From NCBI RefSeq assembly GCF_014202765.1, contig NZ_JACHHN010000002.1, positions 124,001-188,000 on the forward strand: a DNA stretch of 64,000 nucleotides, written 5' to 3'. A program made the position numbers and the translations under genes. This DNA is from Silvimonas terrae (GTDB lineage Bacteria; Pseudomonadota; Gammaproteobacteria; Burkholderiales; Chitinibacteraceae). The notes under the pieces were generated by a model. The model saw only the letters and a list, made by a program, of their open reading frames with translations, ran no database searches and was not told where the DNA came from. Shown here piece after piece: positions 52,026 through 62,459 of this stretch; the first letter of the stretch is position 1; each line of letters opens with the position of its first letter.

Positions 52026-53168
52026 TCAATGCAGCGAAATATTGAAATTGAGATCAGGCGCTGCGGCCTCGCCCGTTTTCTTGCCGGAAGACTGATCTTG
52101 CTCTTCGACGGTTTGGGCGTTGTTCACCATCCAGGACAGGTTGGTGGCCGAATCGGCGTTGCGCAGCGCTTCATCCAGTTCTACTTCGCCAGCGCGATAC
52201 AAGCGATAGAGTGACTGTTCAAAGGTTTGCGAACCTTCCGCCAGGCTTTGCTCCATGGCTTCCTTGATTTCAGACAGTTGCCCGTCCCGGATCAATTCAG
52301 CAATGCGCGCGGTATTGAGCAGGATTTCCACCGCAGGGATCAGTTTGCCTTGTTTGTTGCGAATCAAGCGCTGGGAAATGATCGCTTTGAGCGAGGTAGA
52401 AAGGTCATACAGCAGGCTCTCGCGCGCTTCTTGCGGGAAAAAGTTAACCAGACGCGCCAGCGAGTGATAACTGTTGTTGGCATGCAGCGTACTGATACAC
52501 AGATGGCCTGCCTGCGCGTATTGCATGGCGTAGGTGACGGTTTCGCGGTCGCGCAATTCGCCAATCATCAGCACGTCTGGCGCTTCCCGCATGGCGTTTT
52601 TCAGTGCGTCATTAAAACTGTGGGTATCCATGCCCACTTCGCGCTGGTTCACCAGGCTCTTTTTGTGGGTGTACAGATACTCGATCGGGTCTTCCATGGT
52701 CAGGATGTGGCCCGAGTGATTCTGGTTGCGGTGTTCCAGCATGGCCGACACGGTAGAGGACTTGCCGCTGCCGGTTGCGCCTACCACCAGAATGATCCCG
52801 CGCTTTTCCATCACCAGATCTTTCAGCAGACCCGGCATGCGCAGTTCTTCCAGTGTGGCGGCGTTGGGCTTGATAAAGCGCACCACCATGGCCACGCTGC
52901 CGCGACTCTTGAACACGTTGATCCGGAAATTACCGATGCCTTCCAGCGCCATGCCAAAGTTGAGTTCCAGGTCTTTTTCAAAGCGCGCAATGTGCTGCGG
53001 GCTCATGATCTGGTACACCAGTTGTTTGACGTGATCGGTCCCCAGAACCTGATTGTTGACCGGGTAACACACCCCCTGGATCTTGATCGTGATCGGCGCA
53101 TTGGCTGACAAAAAGAGGTCGGACGCCTGGCGTTCCGACATCAATTTGAAAAACGGCATCAGGTTCAT
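52026..53168 (-). CDS. pilU: Type IV pilus retraction ATPase PilU
   Basis: Hexameric ATPase of type IV pilus retraction, accessory to PilT; 380 aa. The N-terminal domain has ASDLFLSANAPITIKIQG. The ATPase domain has Walker A VVGATGSGKSSTVSAML (Lys about residue 136), the Asp box MEDPIEYLYTHKKSLVNQREVG, Walker B APDVLMIGELRDRET and the His box HLCISTLHANNSYHS. The C-terminal tail beyond residue 345 is long and polar, typical of PilU rather than PilT. No pilT adjoins it; fadD is upstream on the same strand. The start follows GGGAAGGAACC. Confidence 0.93.
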   Translation of the reverse strand: MNLMPFFKLMSERQASDLFLSANAPITIKIQGVCYPVNNQVLGTDHVKQLVYQIMSPQHIARFEKDLELNFGMALEGIGNFRINVFKSRGSVAMVVRFIKPNAATLEELRMPGLLKDLVMEKRGIILVVGATGSGKSSTVSAMLEHRNQNHSGHILTMEDPIEYLYTHKKSLVNQREVGMDTHSFNDALKNAMREAPDVLMIGELRDRETVTYAMQYAQAGHLCISTLHANNSYHSLARLVNFFPQEARESLLYDLSTSLKAIISQRLIRNKQGKLIPAVEILLNTARIAELIRDGQLSEIKEAMEQSLAEGSQTFEQSLYRLYRAGEVELDEALRNADSATNLSWMVNNAQTVEEQDQSSGKKTGEAAAPDLNFNISLH

Positions 53169-53211
53169 GGTTCTTCCTTCCCGGTTTTATTCAGCAGCCG
53201 GCAAAATCGGC

Positions 53212-53249
53212 CCGGACCGCACGCCCCATCCATACGGGCTGCGGTCCGG
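53212..53249 (-). terminator. Hairpin between fadD and pilU
   Basis: CCGGACCGCA and TGCGGTCCGG form a perfect 10-bp stem with an 18-nt loop, followed on the minus strand by GCCGATTTT. It is the probable fadD terminator. Confidence 0.65.
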
Positions 53250-53267
53250 CTGACTGGCTGGCGGCTT

Positions 53268-54935
53268 TTATGCCTGGCCCTGGCGTAGTTCCCGACGCAG
53301 AATCTTGCCCACGTTCGATTTGGGCAACTGGTCACGGAACTCGACAAGACGCGGTACTTTGTAATTAGTCAGTTGTTCACGGCAATACGCAATCAATTGC
53401 GCTTCCGTGAGCGTCAGGTCTTTCTTTACCACGAAAATCTTGACCGCTTCGCCGGATTTATCGTCAGGCACACCAATGCAAGCCACTTCCAGTACGCCCG
53501 GATGTCGCGACACCACGTCTTCCACCTCGTTGGGGTAAACGTTAAAGCCGGACACCAGCACCATGTCTTTCTTGCGGTCGGCAATGCGGAAAAAACCGGT
53601 GGTCGACATGATCGCTACGTCGCCCGTACCCAGAAAGCCATCGGCCCCCAGTACCTTGTCGGTTTCATCTTTGCGCTGCCAGTAGCCCTTCATGACCTGC
53701 GGGCCCTTGATAAAGAGCTCACCGGCTTCGCCGGGCGGCAGAACCTGGCCCTGATCATTGCGGATCTGGGCATCCGTGGACGGAATCGGCAGGCCAATCA
53801 TGCCATTGTATTCACGCAACGTCATCGGGTTGATCATGGCCGCGGGTGAGGTTTCGGTGAGCCCGTAGGCCTCTACCAGCGTGACGCCAGTGACTTTTTT
53901 CCACTTGTCAGCGACGGACTGCTGTACCGCCATGCCGCCGCCCAAAGTCAGCCGCCAGGTGGAAAAATCCAGCTTGAGAAAGTCCGGGTTGTTCAGCAAC
54001 GCGCCAAACAGGGTGTTAACGCCGGTGATCGAGGTCACCGGGTATTTGGCCAGTTCTTTGACAAACCCCGGAATATCGCGCGGGTTGGTGATCAAGAGGT
54101 TGGTAGCGCCCAGCTTGGTAAAGATCATGCCGTTCGCGGTCAGCGAGAAGATGTGATACAGCGGCAGGGCGGTCACAATCAGTTCCTGACCATCGCGCAC
54201 CGCGCCAGAAATCCACGCATGCGCTTGCTGCATATTGGCCACGATATTGCCGTGCGTCAGCATGGCACCCTTGGCTACGCCGGTAGTGCCGCCGGTATAT
54301 TGCAAAAACGCCAGATCGTCGTGGGTCAGACGGACCGGGCTGAAATGCAGACCCTTGCCAATCTTGAGTGTGCTGTTGAAGTCGATGGCGCCGGGCAGGG
54401 AGTACGCCGGCACCATTTTCTTGACGTACTTGACGACGCTGTTCACCAGCAAACGCTTGGGGAAATCCAGCATGTCGGCAATTTCGGTCACGATCACATG
54501 CTTGACGCTGGTATTGCCGATGGCTTTTTCCAGTGTGTGGGCAAAATTGGCGACGATGACAATGGCCTCGGCACCAGAATCTTTCAGCTGGTGTTCCAGT
54601 TCGCGCGGGGTATAAAGCGGGTTGACGTTAACGACCACCATGCCGGCTTTCAGAATGCCGAAAAGGGCGACCGGATACTGCAGCAGATTGGGCATCATGA
54701 TGGCGACACGTGTACCGCGTGCCAGCTTCAGATCCTGTTGCAGGTATGCCGCAAATGCCGTGGTGAGCTCGTCAAGCTCGTGATAACTGATGGACTTGCC
54801 CATATTGATGAACGCGGTCCGGTCAGCATATTTGACCAGTGTTTGCGTGATCACGTCCGGGATCGACGAGAACTCTTTCATATTGATCTCGTGGGCGATT
54901 CCGGCGGGATAACTGGAAAACCAGGGGCGGTCCAT
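53268..54935 (-). CDS. fadD: Long-chain fatty acid-CoA ligase
   Basis: Activates fatty acids with ATP and CoA at the inner membrane for beta-oxidation or lipid synthesis; 555 aa. Adenylation motifs: [20 protein letters not shown] (P-loop), [34 protein letters not shown] and the terminal GKILRRELR with the catalytic Lys. ATG 54935 ([12 protein letters not shown]) is the usual FadD start and is preceded by GGAGAAGACAAAC. The open frame continues upstream to 55013 without a site. Confidence 0.95.
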   Translation of the reverse strand: MDRPWFSSYPAGIAHEINMKEFSSIPDVITQTLVKYADRTAFINMGKSISYHELDELTTAFAAYLQQDLKLARGTRVAIMMPNLLQYPVALFGILKAGMVVVNVNPLYTPRELEHQLKDSGAEAIVIVANFAHTLEKAIGNTSVKHVIVTEIADMLDFPKRLLVNSVVKYVKKMVPAYSLPGAIDFNSTLKIGKGLHFSPVRLTHDDLAFLQYTGGTTGVAKGAMLTHGNIVANMQQAHAWISGAVRDGQELIVTALPLYHIFSLTANGMIFTKLGATNLLITNPRDIPGFVKELAKYPVTSITGVNTLFGALLNNPDFLKLDFSTWRLTLGGGMAVQQSVADKWKKVTGVTLVEAYGLTETSPAAMINPMTLREYNGMIGLPIPSTDAQIRNDQGQVLPPGEAGELFIKGPQVMKGYWQRKDETDKVLGADGFLGTGDVAIMSTTGFFRIADRKKDMVLVSGFNVYPNEVEDVVSRHPGVLEVACIGVPDDKSGEAVKIFVVKKDLTLTEAQLIAYCREQLTNYKVPRLVEFRDQLPKSNVGKILRRELRQGQA

Positions 54936-55063
54936 GTTTGTCTTCTCCATGTTGAACCCATCTATGGGCTCTTGTTTTGGCGATACTCTAGTGCCGGAAC
55001 GCATAACCAACAAGCCGGTTATCTACTATGGCGTCCGGGTTTACGCCAGAGTTTCGCCAAAGT

Positions 55064-55080
55064 CTTGTTTCTGATAGAAT
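55064..55080 (+). promoter_or_regulatory. Extended -10 promoter of the rimP operon
   Basis: TGATAGAAT (55072-55080) is an extended -10 element (TGN plus TAGAAT); the -35 position at 17 bp (TTTCGC) is poor. It lies about 75 bp before the leader hairpin. Confidence 0.6.
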
Positions 55081-55152
55081 CGGGTTTATCCCCTGGTGAG
55101 GCGTTTTACGATCAGTTGATCGGTACCCGCACGCAGCAGGGAGTGCTTGAGA

Positions 55153-55181
55153 ATGGGCGCTGTTGTAGCAGCCCATTTTTT
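55153..55181 (+). terminator. Intrinsic terminator/attenuator in the rimP leader
   Basis: ATGGGC-G-CTG pairs with CAG-CCCAT, followed by six T, 27 bp before the rimP start. A terminator placed between promoter and first gene suggests attenuation of the whole operon, possibly through NusA. Confidence 0.75.
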
Positions 55182-55207
55182 GTTTGCGAAAAGGATTTTG
55201 CGTTTTT

Positions 55208-55642
55208 ATGGCAGTGAGTCTGCAAAGTGTGCTTGAACTGACCGTCCCCGGCCTTGGTTATGAGCTGGTGGATGTGGAATTGGCCCCGAACGGGGTTGTC
55301 CGCATTTTCATCGACAAACCAGGCGGTATTACCGTGGAAGATTGTGCCACGGTCAGTAATCACCTCCAGCGCCTCTTTGAGGTGGAAAACATCGGCTACG
55401 AACGCCTTGAAGTGTCGTCGCCGGGGCTGGATCGCGTGTTGAAAACGCCTGCTGATTTTGAGCGCTTTGCCGGCCAGATGGTTCGCGCAAAATTGCGACT
55501 GCCATTGCCGGACAAGCGTAAGCGCGTGTTGGGCAAGCTGATTGGCTTTGAAGACGGCCGCGTCGTCATTGAAGCGGATGGTGAACGCCTGAGCCTTGAA
55601 ATGACGCAGATCGATAAAGTGCGTCTGGAACCGCAGTTCTGA
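55208..55642 (+). CDS. rimP: Ribosome maturation factor RimP
   Basis: Assists 30S subunit maturation; 144 aa. Typical: [39 protein letters not shown], the region with [26 protein letters not shown], and [16 protein letters not shown] with the C-terminal Sm-like barrel. ATG 55208 gives the usual start but has a poor ribosome-binding site (AGGA 15 bp away); GTG 55214 is possible. First gene of the nusA-infB operon. Confidence 0.95.
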   Translation: MAVSLQSVLELTVPGLGYELVDVELAPNGVVRIFIDKPGGITVEDCATVSNHLQRLFEVENIGYERLEVSSPGLDRVLKTPADFERFAGQMVRAKLRLPLPDKRKRVLGKLIGFEDGRVVIEADGERLSLEMTQIDKVRLEPQF

Positions 55643-55704
55643 TTCCAGACGGTGAGTGAATACCGACAATACAGCTGGCCGGGCTTTGCCGGGGGAAATA
55701 GACA

Positions 55705-57177
55705 ATGAGCCGTGAAATTCTGTTGCTGGTCGACGCACTGGCACGTGAAAAGAATGTTGAAAAAGACGTCGTGTTTACCGCGCTGGAACTGGCGCTGGCC
55801 TCGGCGACGAAAAAGCGTTACGACGACGAAGTGGATGTCCGCGTTTCGATCGACCGCGAGTCGGGCGATTACCGCAGCTTCCGCGTCTGGACGGTGGTAG
55901 AAGACAACGACCACGAAGAACCGTCCCGTCAGATTGCGATTACTGATGCACCAGATTACGACAAGGATCTGGCGCTGGGCGATACCTGGGAAGAAGAACT
56001 CGAGCCGATCGAGTTTGGCCGCATTGGCGCGCAAACCGCCAAGCAGGTCATTTTGCAGAAGATTCGTGACGCTGAGCGTGAACAGAATCTGAACGACTTC
56101 CTGGATCGCCGTGAACATGTGGTTAACGGCACCATCAAGCGTATCGAGCGCGGCAACGCGATCATCGAACTGGGCAAGCTCGAAGCGGTGCTGCCCCGTG
56201 ACCAGATGATCCCCAAGGAAAACCTGCGCGTGGGTGACCGCGTGCGTGCTTTCTTGCTGCGCATTGATCGCCTGGGCCGGGGTCCGCAACTGGTGCTGTC
56301 GCGTATTGCACCAGAATTCATGTGCAAGCTGTTCGAGATGGAAGTACCGGAAATCGAGAACAGCCTGATCGAATTGAAGGGCGTGGCGCGGGACCCTGGC
56401 ATGCGTGCCAAGATCGCCGTCAAGTCCAACGATCCGCGTGTTGATCCGCAAGGTACGTGTATTGGCGTCCGCGGCACTCGTGTAAATGCAGTAACCAACG
56501 AACTGGCAGGCGAACGTGTCGATATCGTGCTGTGGTCTGCCGACCCGGCGCAATTTGTGATTGGTGCGCTTTCTCCGGCTGACGTGAGCTCCATTGTGGT
56601 GGATGAAGAAAGCCACGCCATGGATGTGATCGTTGACGAAGAAAACCTCGCCATGGCCATTGGCCGTGGTGGCCAGAACGTGAAGCTTGCTTCCGAGCTC
56701 ACCGGCTGGAAACTGAACATCATGACGGTGAATCAGGCTGAAGAGAAAAACGAAGCCGAATTCACCAAGGTCCGCGAACTCTTTGTGAAAGCGCTGGACG
56801 TGGATGAAGATGTAGCCGATGTGCTGGTGCAAGAAGGCTTCAATACGCTGGAAGAAGTGGCCTATGTGCCACTGAATGAAATGCTCGAAATTGAAGCATT
56901 TGATGAAGACACCGTGAACGAGTTGCGCGCCCGTGCTCGCGATGCCCTGTTGACCCAGGCCATCGTGCACGAAGAACAACTGGAACATCAGACCGAAGAT
57001 CTGAAGAGTCTGCAGGGCATGACGGCCGAACTGGCCGGCAAGCTGGCCGAGCACGATATCCATACGCGAGACGACCTGGCCGAGTTGGCTGTCGACGAAC
57101 TGGTGGAAATGACCGGTATCGCCGACGACGATGCCAAACAGTTGATTATGAAGGCCCGCGAGCATTGGTTCGCATAA
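55705..57177 (+). CDS. nusA: Transcription termination/antitermination factor NusA
   Basis: RNA polymerase-binding factor of 490 aa. The N-terminal RNAP-binding domain ([21 protein letters not shown]) is followed by S1 ([22 protein letters not shown]), two KH domains ([38 protein letters not shown]) and two C-terminal acidic repeats ([19 protein letters not shown]-like and [20 protein letters not shown]). The start follows GGGGGAAATAGACA. The place between rimP and infB is universally conserved. Confidence 0.98.
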   Translation: MSREILLLVDALAREKNVEKDVVFTALELALASATKKRYDDEVDVRVSIDRESGDYRSFRVWTVVEDNDHEEPSRQIAITDAPDYDKDLALGDTWEEELEPIEFGRIGAQTAKQVILQKIRDAEREQNLNDFLDRREHVVNGTIKRIERGNAIIELGKLEAVLPRDQMIPKENLRVGDRVRAFLLRIDRLGRGPQLVLSRIAPEFMCKLFEMEVPEIENSLIELKGVARDPGMRAKIAVKSNDPRVDPQGTCIGVRGTRVNAVTNELAGERVDIVLWSADPAQFVIGALSPADVSSIVVDEESHAMDVIVDEENLAMAIGRGGQNVKLASELTGWKLNIMTVNQAEEKNEAEFTKVRELFVKALDVDEDVADVLVQEGFNTLEEVAYVPLNEMLEIEAFDEDTVNELRARARDALLTQAIVHEEQLEHQTEDLKSLQGMTAELAGKLAEHDIHTRDDLAELAVDELVEMTGIADDDAKQLIMKAREHWFA

Positions 57178-57192
57178 GGCGGGAGGAATTGC

Positions 57193-59970
57193 ATGAGTGA
57201 ACTGAAAGTCAGTCAATTCGCGGCAGAGCTGAAAATGCCGTCGCAAGAATTGCTGGAGCAACTGCGGGCGGCAGGTGTCGCCAAGCAAAATGAATCGGAT
57301 TCCGTAACGGCCGAGGACAAAACACGCCTCCTGGATCATCTGCAAAAGAAGCACGGCGCTGCCGGCGACAAGCCGCGTATTACCCTGCAACGTAAACAGA
57401 CCAGCGAAATCCGCAAGACCGATGCAACAGGCAAGGCCAAGACCATTCAGGTCGAGGTCCGCAAGAAGCGTGTCGTGGTGACGCCGGAAGTGCCTCAGCC
57501 CGCTGTTCAGGCTGAAGCTGCCCCGGCACCCGTTGCGGCACCGAGCGCACCGATTGTGAACGCAGATGAACGTGCTGCACGTGAGGCAGAAGCCAATCGC
57601 CAGAACGAACTGTTTGCCCGCCAGGCCGCCGAAATGCGTGCCAAGCATCACCGTGGCGAGCCGCGTCGTGATGACGCGGTTGCCGAAGCAACCACAGTTG
57701 AGGCCGCACCGGCAGAAGCTGTCGCTGTCGTGGCAGAACCTGCTCCCGCGCCAGTCGTGGCCGAGCCGGTAGCCGCACCTGTTGCTGCAGCACCGGCACC
57801 CGTGCCCGCACCGGCTCCGGCCGTTGCAGCACCTGTACCTGCTCCGGCACCGGCACGCGCTCCGGCCCATGCGTCGACACGTTCGGATGATTCTCGTCCA
57901 CGTATCGGTATGCGTGTTGAGTTGCGCAAGCCGCGTAACGAGCCGCTGCGCGCTCCGGAACCTGCCAAGGCCGCCGCACCTGCGCCGGCTCCAGCCCATC
58001 CTGCCGAGAAGAAAAAGGGCGAGAAGGGTTGGGAAGATGATCGTCAGAAACGCGGTGGTGGTACTGGCCCCGGCGCTGGCAAGAAGGGTGGTTTGCGTAC
58101 CAAGGGTGGCGACGCCGGTAATAACGACTGGAAGTCCCGCAAGGGCGGTCGTAACAAGAACCAGCAGCAACACGATGCCAACGCCCACGCTTTCCAGGCG
58201 CCGACCGAGCCGATTACGCATACCGTTGAAGTGCCGGAAACCATCAGCGTGGCCGATCTGGCACACAAGATGGCCGTGAAGGGTGTCGAGGTCGTCAAGG
58301 CGCTCATGAAAATGGGCATGATGGTTACGATCAACCAGGTGCTGGACCAGGAAACCGCGATGATTGTCGTGGAAGAAATGGGTCATACCCCGGTTGCCGC
58401 CAAGCTGGACGATCCGGAAACCTATCTGGGCGACGACGACAAGAGCGAACACGAACGGCTGCCACGCGCACCGGTTGTGACCGTCATGGGTCACGTTGAC
58501 CACGGCAAGACCTCGCTGCTGGACTACATCCGCCGTGCCAAAGTGGCCGCGGGCGAAGCCGGCGGTATTACGCAGCATATTGGTGCCTACCACGTCGAAA
58601 CCGAAAAGGGCGTGATCACCTTCCTGGATACCCCGGGTCACGAGGCGTTTACCGCCATGCGTGCTCGCGGTGCCTCGGCCACGGATATCGTGGTGCTGGT
58701 GGTGGCTGCTGATGACGGCGTGATGCCGCAGACCATTGAAGCGATTCACCATGCCAAGGCAGCCGGTGTGCCGATGGTGGTTGCGGTCAACAAGATCGAC
58801 AAGCAAGGCGCCAATCCGGAGCGTATTCGCCAGGAACTGGTTGCGCAGGAAGTGGTACCGGAAGACTGGGGTGGTGATACCCAGTTTATCGAGGTCTCTG
58901 CCAAGCAAGGTACAGGTATCGATACCCTGCTCGACGCGATCTTGTTGCAAGCCGAAGTGCTGGAACTGACTGCGCCGATCGATGCGCCGGCCAAGGGCAT
59001 CATCATTGAAGCCCGTCTGGACAAGGGTCGTGGTGCTGTGGCGACCATGCTGGTACAGACCGGTACGCTGAAGAAGGGTGACGTGTTGCTGGCGGGCGGT
59101 GTGTTCGGTCGTATCCGTGCCATGCTGGATGAAAACGGCAAGCCGATCAGCGAAGCAGGCCCATCCATCCCGGTGGAAATTCTGGGTCTGTCCGAAGTGC
59201 CGCGTGCGGGTGAAGACGCCATGGTGCTGGCCGACGAGAAGAAGGCGCGTGAAATCGCCTTGTTCCGTCAAGGCAAGTTCCGCGACGTCAAGTTTGCCAA
59301 GCAACAAGCGGCCAAGCTGGAAAACATGTTCGCGCAGATGGCCGAAGGCGGCGAAGTTCAACGCCTGCCGATCATCATCAAGAGCGATGTACAAGGTTCG
59401 CTGGAAGCGCTGGCTGGTTCGCTGCAAAAGTTGTCGACCGACGAAGTGCGCGTGCAGATTCTGCACTCGGCGGTGGGTGGCATCAGCGAATCCGACATCA
59501 ACCTTGCTTTGGCTTCCAAGGCGGTGGTGGTGGGCTTTAACGTGCGTGCCGATGCAGCTGCCCGCAAGCTGGCAGAGCAAGAAGGCGTGGACATCCGTTA
59601 CTACAACATCATTTATGATGCGGTAGATGACGTGAAGGCAGCGCTGTCGGGCATGCTGGCTCCGGAGAAGAAGGAGCAAGTGATCGGTCTGGTGGAAATC
59701 CGCCAGGTGTTCGTGATCTCCAAGGTGGGTTCGATTGCTGGTTGTTACGTGCTGGACGGTATCGTCAAGCGTGGCGCAGGCGTTCGTGTACTGCGCAACA
59801 ACGTGGTGATCCATCAAGGCGAACTCGAAACGCTCAAGCGCTTCAAGGATGACGTCAAGGAAGTCAGATCGGGCTACGAATGTGGTCTGCAACTGAAGAA
59901 CTACAACGACATTCAAGAAGGCGATCAGCTGGAAGTCTTCGAAATTGTTGAAATCGCCCGTTCGCTGTAA
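57193..59970 (+). CDS. infB: Translation initiation factor IF-2
   Basis: GTPase of 925 aa that places initiator tRNA on the 30S subunit. The N-terminal IF2_N motif [19 protein letters not shown] is followed by a long Ala/Pro/Glu-rich linker (residues about 100-270) and Lys/Gly-rich segment. A second IF2_N-like domain ([27 protein letters not shown]) lies near residue 345. G-domain: [33 protein letters not shown] and SAKQGTG. Domains II to IV follow. The start has GGGAGGAATTGC upstream. An internal start giving IF2-beta is possible, but none was identified. Confidence 0.98.
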   Translation: MSELKVSQFAAELKMPSQELLEQLRAAGVAKQNESDSVTAEDKTRLLDHLQKKHGAAGDKPRITLQRKQTSEIRKTDATGKAKTIQVEVRKKRVVVTPEVPQPAVQAEAAPAPVAAPSAPIVNADERAAREAEANRQNELFARQAAEMRAKHHRGEPRRDDAVAEATTVEAAPAEAVAVVAEPAPAPVVAEPVAAPVAAAPAPVPAPAPAVAAPVPAPAPARAPAHASTRSDDSRPRIGMRVELRKPRNEPLRAPEPAKAAAPAPAPAHPAEKKKGEKGWEDDRQKRGGGTGPGAGKKGGLRTKGGDAGNNDWKSRKGGRNKNQQQHDANAHAFQAPTEPITHTVEVPETISVADLAHKMAVKGVEVVKALMKMGMMVTINQVLDQETAMIVVEEMGHTPVAAKLDDPETYLGDDDKSEHERLPRAPVVTVMGHVDHGKTSLLDYIRRAKVAAGEAGGITQHIGAYHVETEKGVITFLDTPGHEAFTAMRARGASATDIVVLVVAADDGVMPQTIEAIHHAKAAGVPMVVAVNKIDKQGANPERIRQELVAQEVVPEDWGGDTQFIEVSAKQGTGIDTLLDAILLQAEVLELTAPIDAPAKGIIIEARLDKGRGAVATMLVQTGTLKKGDVLLAGGVFGRIRAMLDENGKPISEAGPSIPVEILGLSEVPRAGEDAMVLADEKKAREIALFRQGKFRDVKFAKQQAAKLENMFAQMAEGGEVQRLPIIIKSDVQGSLEALAGSLQKLSTDEVRVQILHSAVGGISESDINLALASKAVVVGFNVRADAAARKLAEQEGVDIRYYNIIYDAVDDVKAALSGMLAPEKKEQVIGLVEIRQVFVISKVGSIAGCYVLDGIVKRGAGVRVLRNNVVIHQGELETLKRFKDDVKEVRSGYECGLQLKNYNDIQEGDQLEVFEIVEIARSL

Positions 59971-59986
59971 TCAGGCGAATGAGTGT

Positions 59987-60107
59987 AAGGGGCAGGCTGC
60001 TTGAAGCGTGGGGCGTGAAGCAGGGGGTGGAAAGGTGATGCCGTAACAGGAATCCCTTTTTGCTTCCCTGCTTTGCGGTTCACGATCTTCAGGAGGGCTT
60101 GCCCCTT
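59987..60107 (+). repeat. Fold-back region between infB and rbfA
   Basis: AAGGGGCA (59987-59994) pairs with TGCCCCTT (60100-60107). Inside, GTGAAGCAGGG and CCCTGCTT plus TTCACG can also pair imperfectly. The stretch is rich in GTGAAGC/GTGGGGC heptamer-like units, like the sucC-sucD element. Confidence 0.45.
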
Positions 60108-60166
60108 TGTATTTTCAGCCCGCTTCGTTTCACATTACATGTATCACCACTGACGGGTTCCAAATC

Positions 60167-60556
60167 ATGCCCAAGCAAACAAAGAATTACTCGCGCGCCG
60201 ATCGCCTGTCGCAGCAGTTGCAACGCGATACGGCCCAACTGATCCGCGCCGAGCTGGATCACCCCAAGGCGTCGCTGATTACCATTACCGATGTGGAAGT
60301 CACGCGCGATTACTCGCACGCCAAAATTTTCTACACCTTCCTGGGTACGCCGGAAGATGCCGCAGATGTCGCCGCCAAGCTGGAAGCGGCCAAGGGCTTT
60401 ATCCGTAGCCAGTTGGCCAAGGGTTTGTCGCTCTTCAAGATGCCTGAACTGCATTTTGAATATGACCACTCGGTTGAGCGCGGCATGGCACTCGATAGCC
60501 TGATCCAGAAAGCGACCAGCCTTTCCAGCGCGCCGGATGACCAGCATGAAGATTGA
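60167..60556 (+). CDS. rbfA: Ribosome-binding factor A
   Basis: Late 30S maturation and cold-shock factor, 129 aa. KH-like fold: RADRLSQQLQRDTAQLIRAEL, PKASLITITDVEVTRDYSHAKIFYTFLG (in parts) and FIRSQLAKGLSLFKMPELHFEYDHSVERGM. ATG 60167 (MPKQTKNYSRADR) gives the usual N-terminus, though the ribosome-binding site is weak. The frame is open from 60107. It is located between infB and truB as expected. Confidence 0.95.
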   Translation: MPKQTKNYSRADRLSQQLQRDTAQLIRAELDHPKASLITITDVEVTRDYSHAKIFYTFLGTPEDAADVAAKLEAAKGFIRSQLAKGLSLFKMPELHFEYDHSVERGMALDSLIQKATSLSSAPDDQHED

Positions 60557-60708
60557 TTGTTTGCTGCTTGCTCCTGAGTGCGGCGATGGCCAGGCAAGAC
60601 CAGGCACGGCGCACAAAGGCGGGCGCAGCATCGATGGGTCTATGCAAGGAGGCCTTTTTGGGTCGTAACGCAGTATTGCGCAGCCAGCGCGGTTTTCAGG
60701 AGTGAGCA

Positions 60709-61620
60709 GTGGCCAAACGAAAGATTGACGGTGTCTTGTTGCTGGATAAGCCGTTTGGCGTTTCCAGTAACAATGCCCTGCAAAAGGCCCGTTGGTTGCT
60801 GCAGGCAGAAAAAGCCGGTCATACCGGCGTGCTTGATCCGTTTGCGACCGGGTTGTTGCCGCTGTGTTTTGGCGAGGCGACCAAGTTTGCCCAGCGTATG
60901 CTGGATGCAGACAAGGGCTATCGCGCTACGTTGCAACTGGGCCAGGTGTCGACCACGCTGGACGGCGAGGGCGGTATTTCGCGTAGTGGCGAAGTGAGCT
61001 GTGATCGAGCGCAGATCGAAACCGTACTCAAGGCATTCACCGGCGATATCGAGCAGGTGCCGCCTATGCATTCCGCGCTCAAGTACCAGGGCAAGTCGCT
61101 GTACGAATACGCCCGCCAGGGTGTCGAGATTGAACGTGCCGCGCGCGCGGTAACGATTTATACGCTCGATATCGTCAGTTTTGAGGGTGACGTGCTGGTG
61201 CTGGATGTCTCTTGTTCCAAAGGGACCTATGTGCGCACGCTGGCCGATGATATTGGTCGGACCCTGGGTTGTGGTGCCTACCTTGCCGGTTTGCGCCGCA
61301 CGCGCACGGCCGGTTTCTCGCTGGATGATGCAATCGGCCTGGACGAATTTGGCCAACTGGAGATGCCGCAGCGCGAAGCATTGCTGATGACGCCAGAAAC
61401 ACTGCTGACCGATTTGCCGCAGATTGAACTGGATATGGCGGACACTGATCGTATCCTGCATGGCATGAGTGTGAGCCGCCGGGCGGGCTGGCCCGACGGA
61501 GCGGGGCTCTTTCAGCTTTACGGCACCCCGCAAAACGGGCATAATCGCGCGTTCCTTGGTTTGGGCGAAGTGGCATCCGATGATGTGCTGCGGCCCAAAC
61601 GTCTGCTAAGCACTGTGTAA
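60709..61620 (+). CDS. truB: tRNA pseudouridine(55) synthase
   Basis: Makes pseudouridine 55 in the T loop of tRNA; 303 aa. Motifs: GVLLLDKPFGVSSNNALQ, KAGHTGVLDPFATGLLPLCFGEATK with the catalytic Asp in TGVLDP, SALKYQGKSLYEYAR, and VSCSKGTYVRTLADDIG. A C-terminal PUA-like extension is present. GTG 60709 has CAGGAGTGAGCA upstream, an excellent site. Confidence 0.96.
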   Translation: MAKRKIDGVLLLDKPFGVSSNNALQKARWLLQAEKAGHTGVLDPFATGLLPLCFGEATKFAQRMLDADKGYRATLQLGQVSTTLDGEGGISRSGEVSCDRAQIETVLKAFTGDIEQVPPMHSALKYQGKSLYEYARQGVEIERAARAVTIYTLDIVSFEGDVLVLDVSCSKGTYVRTLADDIGRTLGCGAYLAGLRRTRTAGFSLDDAIGLDEFGQLEMPQREALLMTPETLLTDLPQIELDMADTDRILHGMSVSRRAGWPDGAGLFQLYGTPQNGHNRAFLGLGEVASDDVLRPKRLLSTV

Positions 61621-61728
61621 GCAGTGTCTTGGTTAATGGAGCAAACCCGGGTTAGTCGCTCGGCTTTGCTTGTCTGATCTGAAAACCTGCCGTTGTGGTG
61701 GTTTGAGATCATTTATCGGAGTAACAAC

Positions 61729-61998
61729 ATGACTGTTTCTGTGAGCCAGAAGGCTGAAATCGTAGGTCAATTCCAACGCGCCGCTGGTGATACCGGTAGC
61801 CCGGAAGTGCAAATTGCACTGCTGACCGCACGCATCAACGATCTGACCCCCCACTTCAAGGCCAATGCCAAGGATCACCACTCCCGTCGTGGTCTGTTGA
61901 AGATGGTGTCCCGTCGTCGTCGCCTGCTGGACTACCTCAAGCGCACCGATGCTGATACCTATCGCAACGTGATCTCGAAGCTGGGTCTGCGCAAGTAA
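61729..61998 (+). CDS. rpsO: 30S ribosomal protein S15
   Basis: S15, 89 aa, standard length. Helical core: [54 protein letters not shown] 61729 is preceded by CGGAGTAACAAC. A weak AAACC/GGTTT stem (61683-61704) upstream might be part of an autoregulatory leader. It is followed by an intrinsic terminator and then pnp. Confidence 0.98.
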   Translation: MTVSVSQKAEIVGQFQRAAGDTGSPEVQIALLTARINDLTPHFKANAKDHHSRRGLLKMVSRRRRLLDYLKRTDADTYRNVISKLGLRK

Positions 61999-62007
61999 TG
62001 GTCCGCG

Positions 62008-62039
62008 AAAAAGTCGCAGTGAAAACTGCGACTTTTTTG
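62008..62039 (+). terminator. Rho-independent terminator after rpsO
   Basis: AAAAGTCGCAGT and ACTGCGACTTTT pair perfectly over a GAAA tetraloop, followed by a T run. Confidence 0.92.
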
Positions 62040-62459
62040 TTTGGGGCACCCCGCCTGACCGACACGGTTGGGCGGTCAGAGGGCACTTGTCCATTCATTC
62101 TGGTGATCTGTAGTTCAGAATGAATCGACAGGTGCCTTTTTGTTTTCCGGTTTGCCGGAAATAAAAAGGTTTCCTGGTTGTCCCGCGTGTTTGTCAAATC
62201 GCAGTTCCGGCGGCAAACAAACGGGTGATGGACTGTGCTGGAACTGGCGGTCACGGACAAGGTCTTGTGAATGCGAAGCGGCCCGCCGGCTGTGCATCAT
62301 TGGCACAGCGGTCAAAGCCTTGATGCTTCGCTCTTTTGTCCCGGATGGTACTGGCTTGCGCCGAACACAACGCGACCTTTATCGTCTCCCGGCCTGACCG
62401 CAGCGGCAATCGCACGCGCTTGTGGCCGAAAAGCGCATCACTGAAAAGGATAGCAATCC
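62040..62459. other. pnp leader region without genes
   Basis: About 420 bp with no supported reading frame. It contains a small stem CTGACCG/CGGTCAG (62056-62080), a 21-bp near-perfect stem followed by T5 (62083-62142), and TTTCCGG/CCGGAAA (62145-62162). The remaining 300 bp up to pnp show no clear structure; the pnp promoter is expected here. Confidence 0.65.
62083..62142 (+). terminator. Long hairpin with T run upstream of pnp
   Basis: Arms 62083-62103 and 62117-62137 pair over 21 bp with two mismatches (loop 13 nt), followed by five T. It may be a second terminator or the RNase III-cut leader hairpin through which PNPase regulates its own mRNA. Confidence 0.75.

Noticed and set aside
57481-58030. 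Repetitive Ala/Pro coding segment as an independent repeat element
   Set aside because: It is the natural low-complexity linker of IF-2, in frame and bounded by IF-2 domains.
55396-59916. Very long minus-strand open frame (about 1500 codons) antisense to nusA and infB
   Set aside because: It is the shadow of two highly expressed GC-rich genes with strong codon bias; its translation is His/Arg/Gln-rich, low in complexity and matches no family.
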